Of a DNA stretch of 64,000 nucleotides, positions 1-8,119 are shown one piece after another. Positions within the stretch are counted from its first letter, which is position 1; every line of letters starts with the position of its first letter. The translations under genes and the position numbers were made by a program. A model generated the notes under the pieces. It ran no database searches. It worked only from the letters and a program-made list of their open reading frames with translations, and was not told the DNA's origin. Source of the DNA: Sulfidibacter corallicola (GTDB lineage: Bacteria > Acidobacteriota > Holophagae > Acanthopleuribacterales > Acanthopleuribacteraceae); assembly GCF_017498545.1 (NCBI RefSeq), contig NZ_CP071793.1, positions 3,737,501-3,801,500 on the forward strand, in the 5' to 3' direction.

Positions 1-1287
1 GCCGTTGAAATCCAGGAATCCGATCGCCCCGCCGTAGATGCCACGGGATTCGGGTTCCATTTCATTGATGATTTGCATGGCGCGAATTTTCGGCGCACCG
101 GAAAGCGTACCGGCGGGGAAGACGGACATCATGGCGTCCACGGCGTGAAGTCCCGCCTTGAGGCGGGCCTGTACGATGGAAACGATGTGCATGACATGGG
201 AGTAGCGTTCGATCTGCATGAACCGCGGTACCGAAACGCTGCCGGACTCGCTGATACGCCCCAGGTCGTTTCGTCCGAGATCGACGAGCATCACGTGTTC
301 GGCGATCTCCTTCTGGTCGGCGAGCAGGTCTTTCTCCAAGGCCAAGTCGGATTCCAGATCGGAGCCGCGCGGCCTGGTACCCGCGATCGGTTTGGTGGTG
401 AGCAATCCTTGATCGAGAGTCACCAGCGACTCCGGTGATCCACCGACGATGACCCGGCCTTCCTGTTTAAGGTAGAACATGTAGGGGCTGGGATTGATTT
501 GCCGCAGCACGCGGTAGATGGCGAAGGGATCGGCCGGGAAGTCCCGTCGAATGGCACGCGACAACACCACCTGAAAGATGTCGCCCTCGAGGATGTAGCC
601 CTTGGCGGTTTGGACCATGGCCCGGAAGGCCTCATCGGTGATGTTGGACTGCCACTTGGACCAATCGACACCTTCGGTGGTGACCGGCATGGCGTCGTTG
701 GCCACGCTGAACACCTTGATTTTGGTCAGGGCCTCCTGAAGCTGGACGTGGGCCAGATTCCGGGCAGCTCTTTCGTCACCTGCCACGACCTGATGGCAGA
801 TGAGCGTCACCACGTGATTGAGATGATCGAAAATCAGCAGGAACTTGGGCATCATCAAGTAGATCCACGGCGCCGCATCCGGTTTGCGTGGACCGATATC
901 CTCGATCAGCCGAATCGACTCGTAGCCGAAATGACCCACCAGGCCGCCGCGCGCATTGGGAATGTCCTGTTCGTCCACCATGACGATGCGCTCCATCAGG
1001 GTCTTGATCGCTGCCAGAGGCTCGTCGGTATCGGTGGCCACATCCACGATGCCGCACACTTTGAAGTGGGGTGCGGCGTAGGAAATCTTCAGCAAGGGAT
1101 CCCAACCGATGAAACTGTAGCGACCACTGTGTTGGCCGTGTTCCACGCTTTCGAGAATGAATCCATCGGATTTTTCGTAGGCCAGTTTGAGGTAGAGGGA
1201 AACGGGCGTTTCGCAATCCATGCGGAACTTGGCGGAAACGCTCACCATCCGGCAATCGGCAGGCAATTGAACTTGTGTTTGACTCAT
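1..1287 (-). CDS. trpE: Anthranilate synthase component I (partial, 3' end beyond the window)
   Basis: TrpE makes anthranilate from chorismate and glutamine (or ammonia) with TrpG, the first committed step of tryptophan synthesis in the cytosol. The reading frame starts at ATG 1287 (MSQTQVQLPAD) and runs off the left edge. It shows the family landmarks in order: an N-terminal region with GGLVGHFGYE, the GDIFQVVLS segment, then the chorismate-binding core with IAGTRPRG, LVDLGRND and GAPKIRAMQIINE. The short end GIYGGAIGFLDFNG is still inside the family, so only a few dozen C-terminal residues are missing. There is no trpG or other trp gene to its right; any partner must lie to the left. Pabs/PabB paralogues share these motifs, but overall similarity looks TrpE-like. 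Confidence 0.93.
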   Translation of the reverse strand, partial: MSQTQVQLPADCRMVSVSAKFRMDCETPVSLYLKLAYEKSDGFILESVEHGQHSGRYSFIGWDPLLKISYAAPHFKVCGIVDVATDTDEPLAAIKTLMERIVMVDEQDIPNARGGLVGHFGYESIRLIEDIGPRKPDAAPWIYLMMPKFLLIFDHLNHVVTLICHQVVAGDERAARNLAHVQLQEALTKIKVFSVANDAMPVTTEGVDWSKWQSNITDEAFRAMVQTAKGYILEGDIFQVVLSRAIRRDFPADPFAIYRVLRQINPSPYMFYLKQEGRVIVGGSPESLVTLDQGLLTTKPIAGTRPRGSDLESDLALEKDLLADQKEIAEHVMLVDLGRNDLGRISESGSVSVPRFMQIERYSHVMHIVSIVQARLKAGLHAVDAMMSVFPAGTLSGAPKIRAMQIINEMEPESRGIYGGAIGFLDFNG

Positions 1288-1831
1288 GTTTGGGTAGCCC
1301 TATCCTGAAAATGAAAATTGTCGAGCAGGCGATCACAACAAGCGCAAAAGAAATTGGGGCCCATTCTAGCCAGTGCCCCTCGAGAAATGCAAACATTGCC
1401 CCCTCGCACGCCGGGTCTTCTGGCTCGGCGAACTCGCGGACCTCACCATGCCGGCTCGTTCAAACCACCTCGATACAGTCATTTACTTGTTCACAAGCAG
1501 ATCGCGGGTGAGATCGGTAAAACACCGAACGTGAACCGCCCCGGGTATCGGGCCACCTAAGACACCGCCGGCGGGACCACACCGTCGTGAACATCCGCTG
1601 GCCGATACGACGAGCGAGGGATCGTCCGCATATCGGTCGAGGTTGCGGGCGCGCTCTCGAGAATCACACGGAACCCTCACGGAAATCTCGAAACAACCCG
1701 GGCCGCCCGCGCCTGCCTGTCCAGGAAAGCGCGCGACACCGAAGCCGTGTCATCGGCCTTCACTCGGCCGATCGGAGCCGCGAGCCGTCGCACGAGAAAC
1801 GAAAGTACGGCACCGTTTCGGGACGCGAATG
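1288..1831. other. Intergenic region upstream of trpE
   Basis: About 540 bases with no convincing gene. It must hold the trpE promoter and the end of the transcript from the exosortase-side operon. A short inverted repeat (ATCGGCC/GGCCGAT, 1752-1772) has no T-run. A reading frame starting at 1396 on the minus strand has a GAGGGGGC element before its ATG and two early Trp codons, but it continues out of frame into trpE without a stop, so it is not a normal leader peptide. Confidence 0.5.
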
Positions 1832-2464
1832 CTATTTGGCGGCTTGTCGCTTACCGCTCTTTTTGGGAGCCGGTTTGGGCTGGCGGGTGGACACCAAATG
1901 ATCGACCAGGAGGGCCAAACCGAAAATGGGGAACCCGGCCCAATAGCGGAGAATGAAGGTATCGAACGCCGCGACGTTCTCCACGATGGTGTACCAGGTG
2001 GTCGGTTCCCAGAACATGCCCACCTGACCGGCCAGATCGGGTCCGATTTTCATTTGGTAGAGCTGGAGCGAGGCGTGAAAGCAGTGGTACATCCAAGTGA
2101 AGAGAAAACACCAGGCGGCCAGCCGAAAAAACGATTTCCAATTCTCGCGAGGGAGTAGGGCCAGCAGGGTGATGACCTCGACGACGCTCATGTTGAGAAG
2201 GTTGATGGGGAATTTGAGCTGGGCGGAACCGCCATGTTCGAGAACCACGTCCATCAACAATGCCGCGGACTCGGTGCTACCGGACTGAAATTGGATATCA
2301 CCCAGAAACCAGGCCATCTTCAACGGCACGGAAACGAAGGGGCCCCAGAGATTGAGGCCACCGAAATACCAAAACGACAAAAATAGGGTCGACGCAAGCA
2401 ATCCCCATGTGAACAAGCGCTTTATCAAAAGGGGAAGGTGTTGGTACAGTTGATCTCTATTCAT
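1832..2464 (-). CDS. Exosortase H-associated membrane protein (probable)
   Basis: A 210-residue integral membrane protein with a first hydrophobic segment at about residues 15-38 and further ones around 88-105, 115-135 and 165-190, ending in a basic Lys/Arg tail. It lies 60 bases downstream of the exosortase gene on the same strand. Membrane proteins of this size and topology accompany exosortase H in other genomes, and the assignment rests mainly on that neighbourhood. No catalytic motif is visible. Start is ATG 2464 with AGGG eight bases upstream. It probably assists or stabilises the exosortase in the inner membrane; this is inference. Confidence 0.6.
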   Translation of the reverse strand: MNRDQLYQHLPLLIKRLFTWGLLASTLFLSFWYFGGLNLWGPFVSVPLKMAWFLGDIQFQSGSTESAALLMDVVLEHGGSAQLKFPINLLNMSVVEVITLLALLPRENWKSFFRLAAWCFLFTWMYHCFHASLQLYQMKIGPDLAGQVGMFWEPTTWYTIVENVAAFDTFILRYWAGFPIFGLALLVDHLVSTRQPKPAPKKSGKRQAAK

Positions 2465-2524
2465 GTTTTGACCCTAAGAAAAGGAAAATCCAGTTATTCA
2501 ATCACATCCATGGGGCACGCACAA

Positions 2525-3115
2525 TCACTTGGCCGGCAGTCCATCCGGTTCGGTTTCCACCAGCGGCGACTTGCTCACCTGATGCGCACAAAAGATAAAA
2601 ATGCCGAGGGTCATGATGACGAGCGCGTAGTTCCAAAAGGTCTCGTGGAAAAACACGAAGGTCTCGCTGGAGTAGTTGGACCCGATGATGAAGAGGCTCA
2701 CCAAACGCATTTGGTTGACCGTGTGGAACAGGGTCAAGCCGACGAGCATCCAGCCCATCTTGCGCCACCAGGGGATTTGAATGGCGATGAAGGCCATCAG
2801 AAACACGATCGACTCGTAGATGCCGTTGCAGTTGTTGCGGACTTCCATTCGAAAATACTTGGTGGCGGGATCCTTGGAACTGATGAGGTTCCCCTTCTGC
2901 TCGTTGGGAAACCCGATCACCCCGAGTACTTTGGCCGCCACATAGGTTTCGGCGACCGTAATCGGCAGGATCACGTGCTCGGCGACCTTCTCGTTGTAGA
3001 CAAGTTTGAAAGAGACGATCAAACCGATGGTGAATATCAGAACAAATTTGATTTCCTGGCGATAATCCTTGAGAAACGCTTGAAATTTGCTCTGTTTTTC
3101 TTGCTGACTGATCAT
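2525..3115 (-). CDS. xrtH: Exosortase, XrtH type
   Basis: A 196-residue multi-pass inner-membrane cysteine protease/transpeptidase. The exosortase triad is visible: Cys96 in NNCNGIYES, Arg137 in NQMRLVS and His157 in FFHETFWN, each next to a hydrophobic segment. Exosortases process proteins carrying a C-terminal tripartite sorting signal; the short single-domain form with an adjacent membrane partner fits XrtH, whose substrates carry IPTLxxWG-type tails. No such tail is encoded in this window, so substrates lie elsewhere. ATG 3115 has AGGTG nine bases upstream. Gene order sppA-xrtH-partner suggests cotranscription (43-base gap to sppA). The family call is firm, the H subtype less so. Confidence 0.85.
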   Translation of the reverse strand: MISQQEKQSKFQAFLKDYRQEIKFVLIFTIGLIVSFKLVYNEKVAEHVILPITVAETYVAAKVLGVIGFPNEQKGNLISSKDPATKYFRMEVRNNCNGIYESIVFLMAFIAIQIPWWRKMGWMLVGLTLFHTVNQMRLVSLFIIGSNYSSETFVFFHETFWNYALVIMTLGIFIFCAHQVSKSPLVETEPDGLPAK

Positions 3116-3158
3116 ACAACCACACCTGGTGTTTTCATGTTTTTACTGATTTAACGAT

Positions 3159-4979
3159 TTACTGAATATCCACTTGAAACGGCATGAGCGCGAGGGTCTG
3201 CCACTGCCCATCGGTCTTGCCGGCGAACAGGTCCCAAACGAGACGGACTTCCCGGGGCAGTATATCGCGAAATACTTGGGCGCGCGTTTGAACTCCTTGC
3301 CCCTGGAGAAAGCTCCAATAATCATCCTGCAAAGGATAATTGATGACCGCGTAGGAATCCAGCCCCGCTTTGTCGGCGGCGATCTCGACCGCGCGATCCA
3401 GGCCACCCAGGTGGTCGACCAACTGGCGTTCCTGAGCGTCGCGCCCCAACCACACGCGGCCACGGGCATTGGGCTCCAAAGTGTCGAACATCTGCTTGCG
3501 CGAGTCGGCGGCCTTTTGCACGAACGATTCGTAGGCCTGGCGGGTGCGGGTGCGGAACCCTTCGATCTCCGCTTCGGTCAGCGGCCGATGAGGATCGAAG
3601 AAATCGGCACTGTCGGCCGTTTTCAGAACCTCGACGTTGACCAGGATCTTTTCGTAGAGCTGTTGGAAATCCACGCGCATGGTGACGACGCCGATGGAAC
3701 CCGTGATGGTCGTGGGCTGGGCCACGATTTCATCGCAGGCCATGGCCATGTAGTAGCCGCCACTGGCCGCGACGGTCCCCATCGAAGCGATGACGGGCTT
3801 CTTGAATTCGGTCCTCGTCCGTTGGATTTCGCGCCACATGACATCGCTGGCCAGGTGTGACCCGCCCGGAGAATCGACGCGAAGGACGATCGCCTTGACG
3901 TTGTCGTTCTCCCTGGCCGCCTCGAGCTGACGAATGAAATCGGCGGAAGCCACCACGTCATCGCCGAAAAAGCCCTTGCGCTGGCTGCCGGACTGGATGC
4001 TGCCGCGGGCATAGATGACCGCGATCGAGGGCCCACCCCCAAATCCGAGGACGCCGTTGGAGAGCGCGTAACTTCCGGCCGACACGAAATGCGGTCGGGC
4101 GTCGTCGTTCAATCCCAGTTTTTCCGCGAGGCCGGCCTCCACCTCGTCCTGGTATCTCAAGCCGTCGAGAAGACCCTCGGACACCCCCGTGGTGGGGTCG
4201 AAAATCCCGGTGTTGATCATTCCGCGCAGGTCTTCGACCTCGATACCGCGCCCGTCGTGAACCGCATCCAGGAAGGTCGATTCGAGTCCTTCGAGCAGGG
4301 CGGTCATCGCCACGCGGTTGGCCTCGCTCATCTCGGTGCGGCGATAGGCATCCGCGAAGGACTTGTACTCACCGAACGCTTCCACGTGCACTCGCACGCC
4401 GAACTTCTCGAGAAGTTCCGCATAGAAACTGGTGCGCGACATGAAGCCGTCCAGCAGCAGGACGCCTTCGGGAACCATGTAAATCTCGTCCGCGGCACTG
4501 GCCAGATAGTATTCGCGCTCCTGCCAGAGCTCGCCGAAAGCGACGATCCACTTGCCCTTTGCGCGAAACGCGGCGAGCACATCGCGCATTTCCTCGGCCT
4601 GGGCCCATCCCAAATTGGAAGGGCCGAGCTGGAGAAGAATGCCCTCTACTTTCGGATCCGAAGCGGCGCGCTCGATGCCGCGCACGAGCGCGTGAAAATG
4701 AACCGGCTGCTTTTCCATGAAAGCCTGAAAGGGCGACGGTGGCTCGTACTCGGGAATCAGGCCACCCACGTTCAAGCGAAGGACCGTATTGGCCTTGACC
4801 TTGACCGGCTTCTTGCCCGGAAAGGTAAGCAGCAGGATGCTGGCGCCACCGATCACCATCAGCAGAATCAAAAAGGTTCCGGCCAATAACAAGGGCATTA
4901 TCGATTTGCTTTTCCTCGGCCGTGGCGCTGGGCGCGGCGGTCGGGGCTTGGGCGTTGCTGGCGTTTCTGGATGGCTCAT
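3159..4979 (-). CDS. sppA: Signal peptide peptidase SppA, 67K type (protease IV)
   Basis: A serine protease of family S49 that cleaves released signal peptides in the inner membrane with its catalytic part in the periplasm. The 606 residues begin with a Pro/Lys-rich cytoplasmic tail, then one membrane anchor (about 28-53), followed by two tandem S49 halves, as in E. coli SppA (618 aa). The general-base Lys is K206 in FGEYKSF and the nucleophile is S406 in TVAASGGYY, very close to the E. coli positions 209 and 409. ATG 4979 is preceded by GGGGGAG. It lies between trmFO and the exosortase pair on one strand and could clear peptides made by that machinery, but this link is only positional. Confidence 0.96.
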   Translation of the reverse strand: MSHPETPATPKPRPPRPAPRPRKSKSIMPLLLAGTFLILLMVIGGASILLLTFPGKKPVKVKANTVLRLNVGGLIPEYEPPSPFQAFMEKQPVHFHALVRGIERAASDPKVEGILLQLGPSNLGWAQAEEMRDVLAAFRAKGKWIVAFGELWQEREYYLASAADEIYMVPEGVLLLDGFMSRTSFYAELLEKFGVRVHVEAFGEYKSFADAYRRTEMSEANRVAMTALLEGLESTFLDAVHDGRGIEVEDLRGMINTGIFDPTTGVSEGLLDGLRYQDEVEAGLAEKLGLNDDARPHFVSAGSYALSNGVLGFGGGPSIAVIYARGSIQSGSQRKGFFGDDVVASADFIRQLEAARENDNVKAIVLRVDSPGGSHLASDVMWREIQRTRTEFKKPVIASMGTVAASGGYYMAMACDEIVAQPTTITGSIGVVTMRVDFQQLYEKILVNVEVLKTADSADFFDPHRPLTEAEIEGFRTRTRQAYESFVQKAADSRKQMFDTLEPNARGRVWLGRDAQERQLVDHLGGLDRAVEIAADKAGLDSYAVINYPLQDDYWSFLQGQGVQTRAQVFRDILPREVRLVWDLFAGKTDGQWQTLALMPFQVDIQ

Positions 4980-5073
4980 CGACTCCCCCTACCTGCTGGC
5001 AATGTGGTGACGGAACGGTTCTCTCGCAGCTTGGGCCATCGGCTCCGAGGTAGGCCTTCCTCACCAAAAACGA

Positions 5074-6435
5074 TCATCCGGCTTGCTTCACCGTTTCGTA
5101 ATCCGGCATCTCGAACGGCTGTTGCTCCATTTCGGCGGCAAAAGTGTTCATATCTCGAACGGCGCGGCGGACGTATTCCAGTCTTCTTTCCTTCTTCTTC
5201 ATACGACGATTATGAACCAAAGGCGCCATAATGCCGAAGTTGATATTCACCGGGTTCAGTTTGTCATGGCCTTCGAAGGAAACGTAGTGGGCCAGCGCAC
5301 CCATGGCGGTAGTCGCCGGAAAAGGCACCATGGGCTTGCGCGCGAGGAAGCGACTCATCTGGATGGCGGCCATCAGTCCGGAGGCGGCCGATTCCACGTA
5401 ACCCTCCACCCCGCTGATCTGGCCGGCCAGGAACAAATCGTGGCGCTTCCGAAACTGCAGGGTGGGTTTGAGGTGCTTGGAACTGTCCACGTAGGTATTG
5501 CGGTGGATCATGCCGTAACGAACGAATCGGGCCTTTTCCATGCCGGGCAGGGCGGATAGAATGCGCTTCTGCTCGCCCCATTTCAACTGGGTCTGAAAAC
5601 CGACGAGGTTCCAATGTGAGCGGGCAAAATTGTCCTGGCGTAACTGAATGACGGCGTATGGTTGCCGACCCGTACGAGGATCGACAAGTCCCACTGGCTT
5701 CATCGGGCCAAATCGCAAGGTATCGACACCGCGATCGGCCATCACTTCAATCGGCAAACAGCCCTCGAAAAAGATCATTTTCTCGTGCTTTTTAGGCACT
5801 ACGCGTTCGCCGGTGACGACACTCCGATGAAATTCGAGATATGCTTCTTCATCGAGAGGAATGTTCAGGTAATCCGCGCCACCGCCTTTGTTATAGCGAG
5901 ACTGAAAAAAAACGACGTCCAAGTTGAGGGAGTCGTATTCGACGACGGGTGCGATGGCATCGTAGAAGTAAAGGGCGTCGTCGCCCACGAACCGGTAGAG
6001 ATCCTTGGACAGGGCATCGGAACACAGGGGACCGGCGGCCAGGATGGTCGGTCCGTCGGGTATGGCCGCGACTTCTTCGCGCACGATTTCGATGAGCGGG
6101 TTTTCGTTCATCGCCTCGGTGATGACCTGGCTGAAGCGCTCGCGGTCCACGGCCAAGGCGCTCCCCGCAGGTACCGAACTCGCCCGCGCGGCGCGAATGA
6201 CGAGCGAATCCCATCCGGCCATTTCCCGCTTGATGAGGCCGACCGGATGAAAGGGATCGTCCGATCGCAGGGAGTTGCTGCATACCAACTCGGCGAAGTC
6301 GGAGGTCTTGTGAACATCGGTGTCCACGTTCGGGCGCATCTCGAAAAGGCGAACGGCAATGCCACGGCGCGCCAATTGATGGGCCGCTTCCGTTCCAGCC
6401 AGCCCCGCTCCGATGATGGTTACTGGTTGAGACAA
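5074..6435 (-). CDS. trmFO: tRNA (uracil-5-)-methyltransferase, folate/FAD-dependent
   Basis: TrmFO uses methylenetetrahydrofolate and FAD to form m5U54 in the T-loop of tRNA. The protein opens with an FAD-binding Rossmann motif (GAGLAGTEAA), followed by LVCSNSLRSDD, and has the catalytic cysteine region FFEGCLPIEVMADRG with Cys at about residue 226, then RFGPMKPVGL. Length of about 453 residues is normal. The start is a TTG: the TTG at 6441 lies directly against AGGAG, whereas the TTG at 6435 has AGGAG at six bases, so 6435 is preferred. It sits downstream of a 64-residue unknown gene and upstream of sppA. Confidence 0.96.
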   Translation of the reverse strand: MSQPVTIIGAGLAGTEAAHQLARRGIAVRLFEMRPNVDTDVHKTSDFAELVCSNSLRSDDPFHPVGLIKREMAGWDSLVIRAARASSVPAGSALAVDRERFSQVITEAMNENPLIEIVREEVAAIPDGPTILAAGPLCSDALSKDLYRFVGDDALYFYDAIAPVVEYDSLNLDVVFFQSRYNKGGGADYLNIPLDEEAYLEFHRSVVTGERVVPKKHEKMIFFEGCLPIEVMADRGVDTLRFGPMKPVGLVDPRTGRQPYAVIQLRQDNFARSHWNLVGFQTQLKWGEQKRILSALPGMEKARFVRYGMIHRNTYVDSSKHLKPTLQFRKRHDLFLAGQISGVEGYVESAASGLMAAIQMSRFLARKPMVPFPATTAMGALAHYVSFEGHDKLNPVNINFGIMAPLVHNRRMKKKERRLEYVRRAVRDMNTFAAEMEQQPFEMPDYETVKQAG

Positions 6436-6536
6436 CGTCAACTCCTGCTTCGGCGCCCGAAGCGGGCGACCGAAAGGGTCAAATGATCAGGGTCCGAGAC
6501 TCGATACCAGTCGCATCGCGCGATGGGATCGGTCGC

Positions 6537-6731
6537 TCAAACGTCCACCGCGACGAGCTGGTCTTCCTCGACCCATGCCTCGAAAACGGCGACGCCACCC
6601 TCGAGGTCCTTGAAGGTGAGCCCCACTTTTTGGGCGTCGGCCGGATTGCGGCTCTGGATGCGAATGCGCTTCCCCGAGCGCTCGACGGCTTGAACCGTGA
6701 CACCTTTGTAAACAACGATCTGTTGACTCAT
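6537..6731 (-). CDS. Small conserved-looking protein of unknown function
   Basis: Encodes 64 residues beginning MSQQIVVYKGVTVQAVE and ending EEDQLVAVDV. It is hydrophilic, with no signal peptide or membrane segment, and reads like a small beta-rich domain. The ATG overlaps the TGA of the upstream membrane-protein gene as ATGA (6728-6731), which indicates translational coupling and supports it as a real gene. No family recognised. Confidence 0.7.
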   Translation of the reverse strand: MSQQIVVYKGVTVQAVERSGKRIRIQSRNPADAQKVGLTFKDLEGGVAVFEAWVEEDQLVAVDV

Positions 6732-7138
6732 TTTCGCTTCACCGAAATGTCGAAGATATCCATGACCACCAGCCAATTGATCATGCCGGCGATCAGGAAA
6801 TACGTCGTTCCGTAATCGTAGGACGCGTTGAGCGGGGATCCGCGATCCAACCCCAACTTCGCCAGGAAGTAGGGAATCCCCATGCCGGATTGGCAAATCG
6901 TGCCCAACATGCGGATCTTGCCTTCGGTCGTCAGCTCGTAGAGATCTCCACCCAGGAGAAACGCAAAAAAGTAGGCCGTATAGAGACAGACCGAAATGAG
7001 AACCGCCGATTTCTTGCGGTCGAGTAACCAATAACCAAGTCCGGGAACCAACCAGGCCAAAAAACAATTCTTCAGCGTTTGCGGGGCTAGTACCAGCGAT
7101 GGATCGTAACGCGGCATCAATTCTTCACGCTCAGCCAA
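6728..7138 (-). CDS. Small TM2/DUF6677-like membrane protein
   Basis: A 136-residue protein with hydrophobic segments at about 25-45, 46-66 and 105-128. The segment FLAWLVPGLGYWLLDRKKSA resembles TM2-type repeats (a Pro-Gly turn between two helices), as seen in the DUF6677 family of Acidobacteria and relatives; this name is from memory and not certain. The start is TTG 7138, with GGGAG six to seven bases upstream; the next ATG (MPRYDP) lacks a ribosome-binding site. It lies 100 bases after rpsR and is translationally coupled to the 64-residue gene that follows. Function unknown. Confidence 0.75.
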   Translation of the reverse strand: MAEREELMPRYDPSLVLAPQTLKNCFLAWLVPGLGYWLLDRKKSAVLISVCLYTAYFFAFLLGGDLYELTTEGKIRMLGTICQSGMGIPYFLAKLGLDRGSPLNASYDYGTTYFLIAGMINWLVVMDIFDISVKRK

Positions 7139-7238
7139 GAAAAGCTCCCTGAAACGTCGATAGGGGAATCAAGAAATGGCTCTCGATCCCCTAGCGCGCC
7201 GCCCGAGAACGCGGGTCACCCGCATTCCCGGCGCTGCA

Positions 7239-7619
7239 TTAATCGGTAGTGTACGGCAAAAGGGCGATGTGACGCGCCCGCTTGATGGCGGTCGCCAACA
7301 TGCGCTGGAACTTGGCGCTGGTGCCCGTTTGACGGCGAGGTGCGATCTTGCCGCGCTCCGGGGTAAAGCTGCGAAGCAATTCCACATCCTTAAAGTCGAT
7401 GTAGTCGATCTTCTCGGCCTTGAACTTACAGAACTTGCGCTTCCGGTAGTAAAACTTGCGCTTGCCGCGACGGTCGGGGCGACCACCGCCGGGTCCACCG
7501 GGACGACCACCGCCTTGACGGCCCCCCTGAGGTGGGCGATCGTTGCGTTCTCCGCCGCGGGAATCGTGACGTTCACCGCCAGCGGCGGGTCTTGCCTCTC
7601 GGTTGGCAACTTCACTCAT
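7239..7619 (-). CDS. rpsR: 30S ribosomal protein bS18 with long N-terminal extension
   Basis: The C-terminal 70 residues are a complete bS18 ([44 protein letters not shown]), which binds the small-subunit platform next to bS6. It is preceded by about 55 residues rich in Gly, Arg and Asp ([17 protein letters not shown]), making 126 residues where the family is usually 70-95. ATG 7619 is 11 bases after the rpsF stop, giving the usual rpsF-rpsR pair; no ssb or rplI is present between or after. The extension is probably disordered and RNA-binding. Confidence 0.96.
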   Translation of the reverse strand: MSEVANREARPAAGGERHDSRGGERNDRPPQGGRQGGGRPGGPGGGRPDRRGKRKFYYRKRKFCKFKAEKIDYIDFKDVELLRSFTPERGKIAPRRQTGTSAKFQRMLATAIKRARHIALLPYTTD

Positions 7620-7630
7620 TAAACCTTCTC

Positions 7631-8011
7631 CTAGTTATCCGAAGATGCTTTTCTGGCCTTGCGCTTCTGACGCGCTTCTTGTTTGGCCTGGCGCTTTGCA
7701 GTGCCTTTTTGGATCAATTTCTTTTTGCGCTCGGTTTTGACCGTCAAAAACTTGATGATGGACTCATTCAAACGGTACTGGCGCTCCAACTCTTTAATGA
7801 TGTCGCCGGGAGCTTCCATTTCAAAGATGGTGTAGATCCCATCGCGGAACTTCTTGATTTCGTAAGCGAGCTGGCGTCGTCCCCAGCGAATGGTGTTGTG
7901 TACAGTCCCACCGTTTTTGGTGATGACTTCCTCGAAATGACCGACCAACTGTTCGTAAGCTTCGGGAGCCACGGTCGGTGCCGAGATAAAAACAGACTCA
8001 TAGGTGTTCAT
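7631..8011 (-). CDS. rpsF: 30S ribosomal protein bS6
   Basis: A 126-residue bS6, the partner of bS18 on the 30S platform. It starts [14 protein letters not shown] and shows the family core [18 protein letters not shown] and the ferredoxin-like fold pattern, then a Lys/Arg-rich tail ([16 protein letters not shown]). ATG 8011 carries GGAGGC upstream. First gene of the ribosomal pair; promoter should lie in 8012-8119, which also contains a short palindrome TGGGCGCAGCGCCCA (8085-8099). Confidence 0.97.
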   Translation of the reverse strand: MNTYESVFISAPTVAPEAYEQLVGHFEEVITKNGGTVHNTIRWGRRQLAYEIKKFRDGIYTIFEMEAPGDIIKELERQYRLNESIIKFLTVKTERKKKLIQKGTAKRQAKQEARQKRKARKASSDN

Positions 8012-8119
8012 TAGACTGAAAATGCCTCCAGACGGAATTTAAAAGCTGTATTCCCGAGTGGTTACGGAGGAACACGGGCGCCGCTGGGCGCAGCGCCCAT
8101 TTTGGCAAAGGCCTCCATT

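Noticed and set aside
1280-1396. Trp-containing leader peptide upstream of trpE (two Trp codons at positions 9 and 12)
   Set aside because: The frame has a fair ribosome-binding site but does not stop before trpE, and no terminator/antiterminator pair is visible.
8085-8099. Palindrome TGGGCGCAGCGCCCA as a terminator between hppA and rpsF
   Set aside because: Short stem, no T-run on either strand, and it lies in the leader region of rpsF; no clear function.
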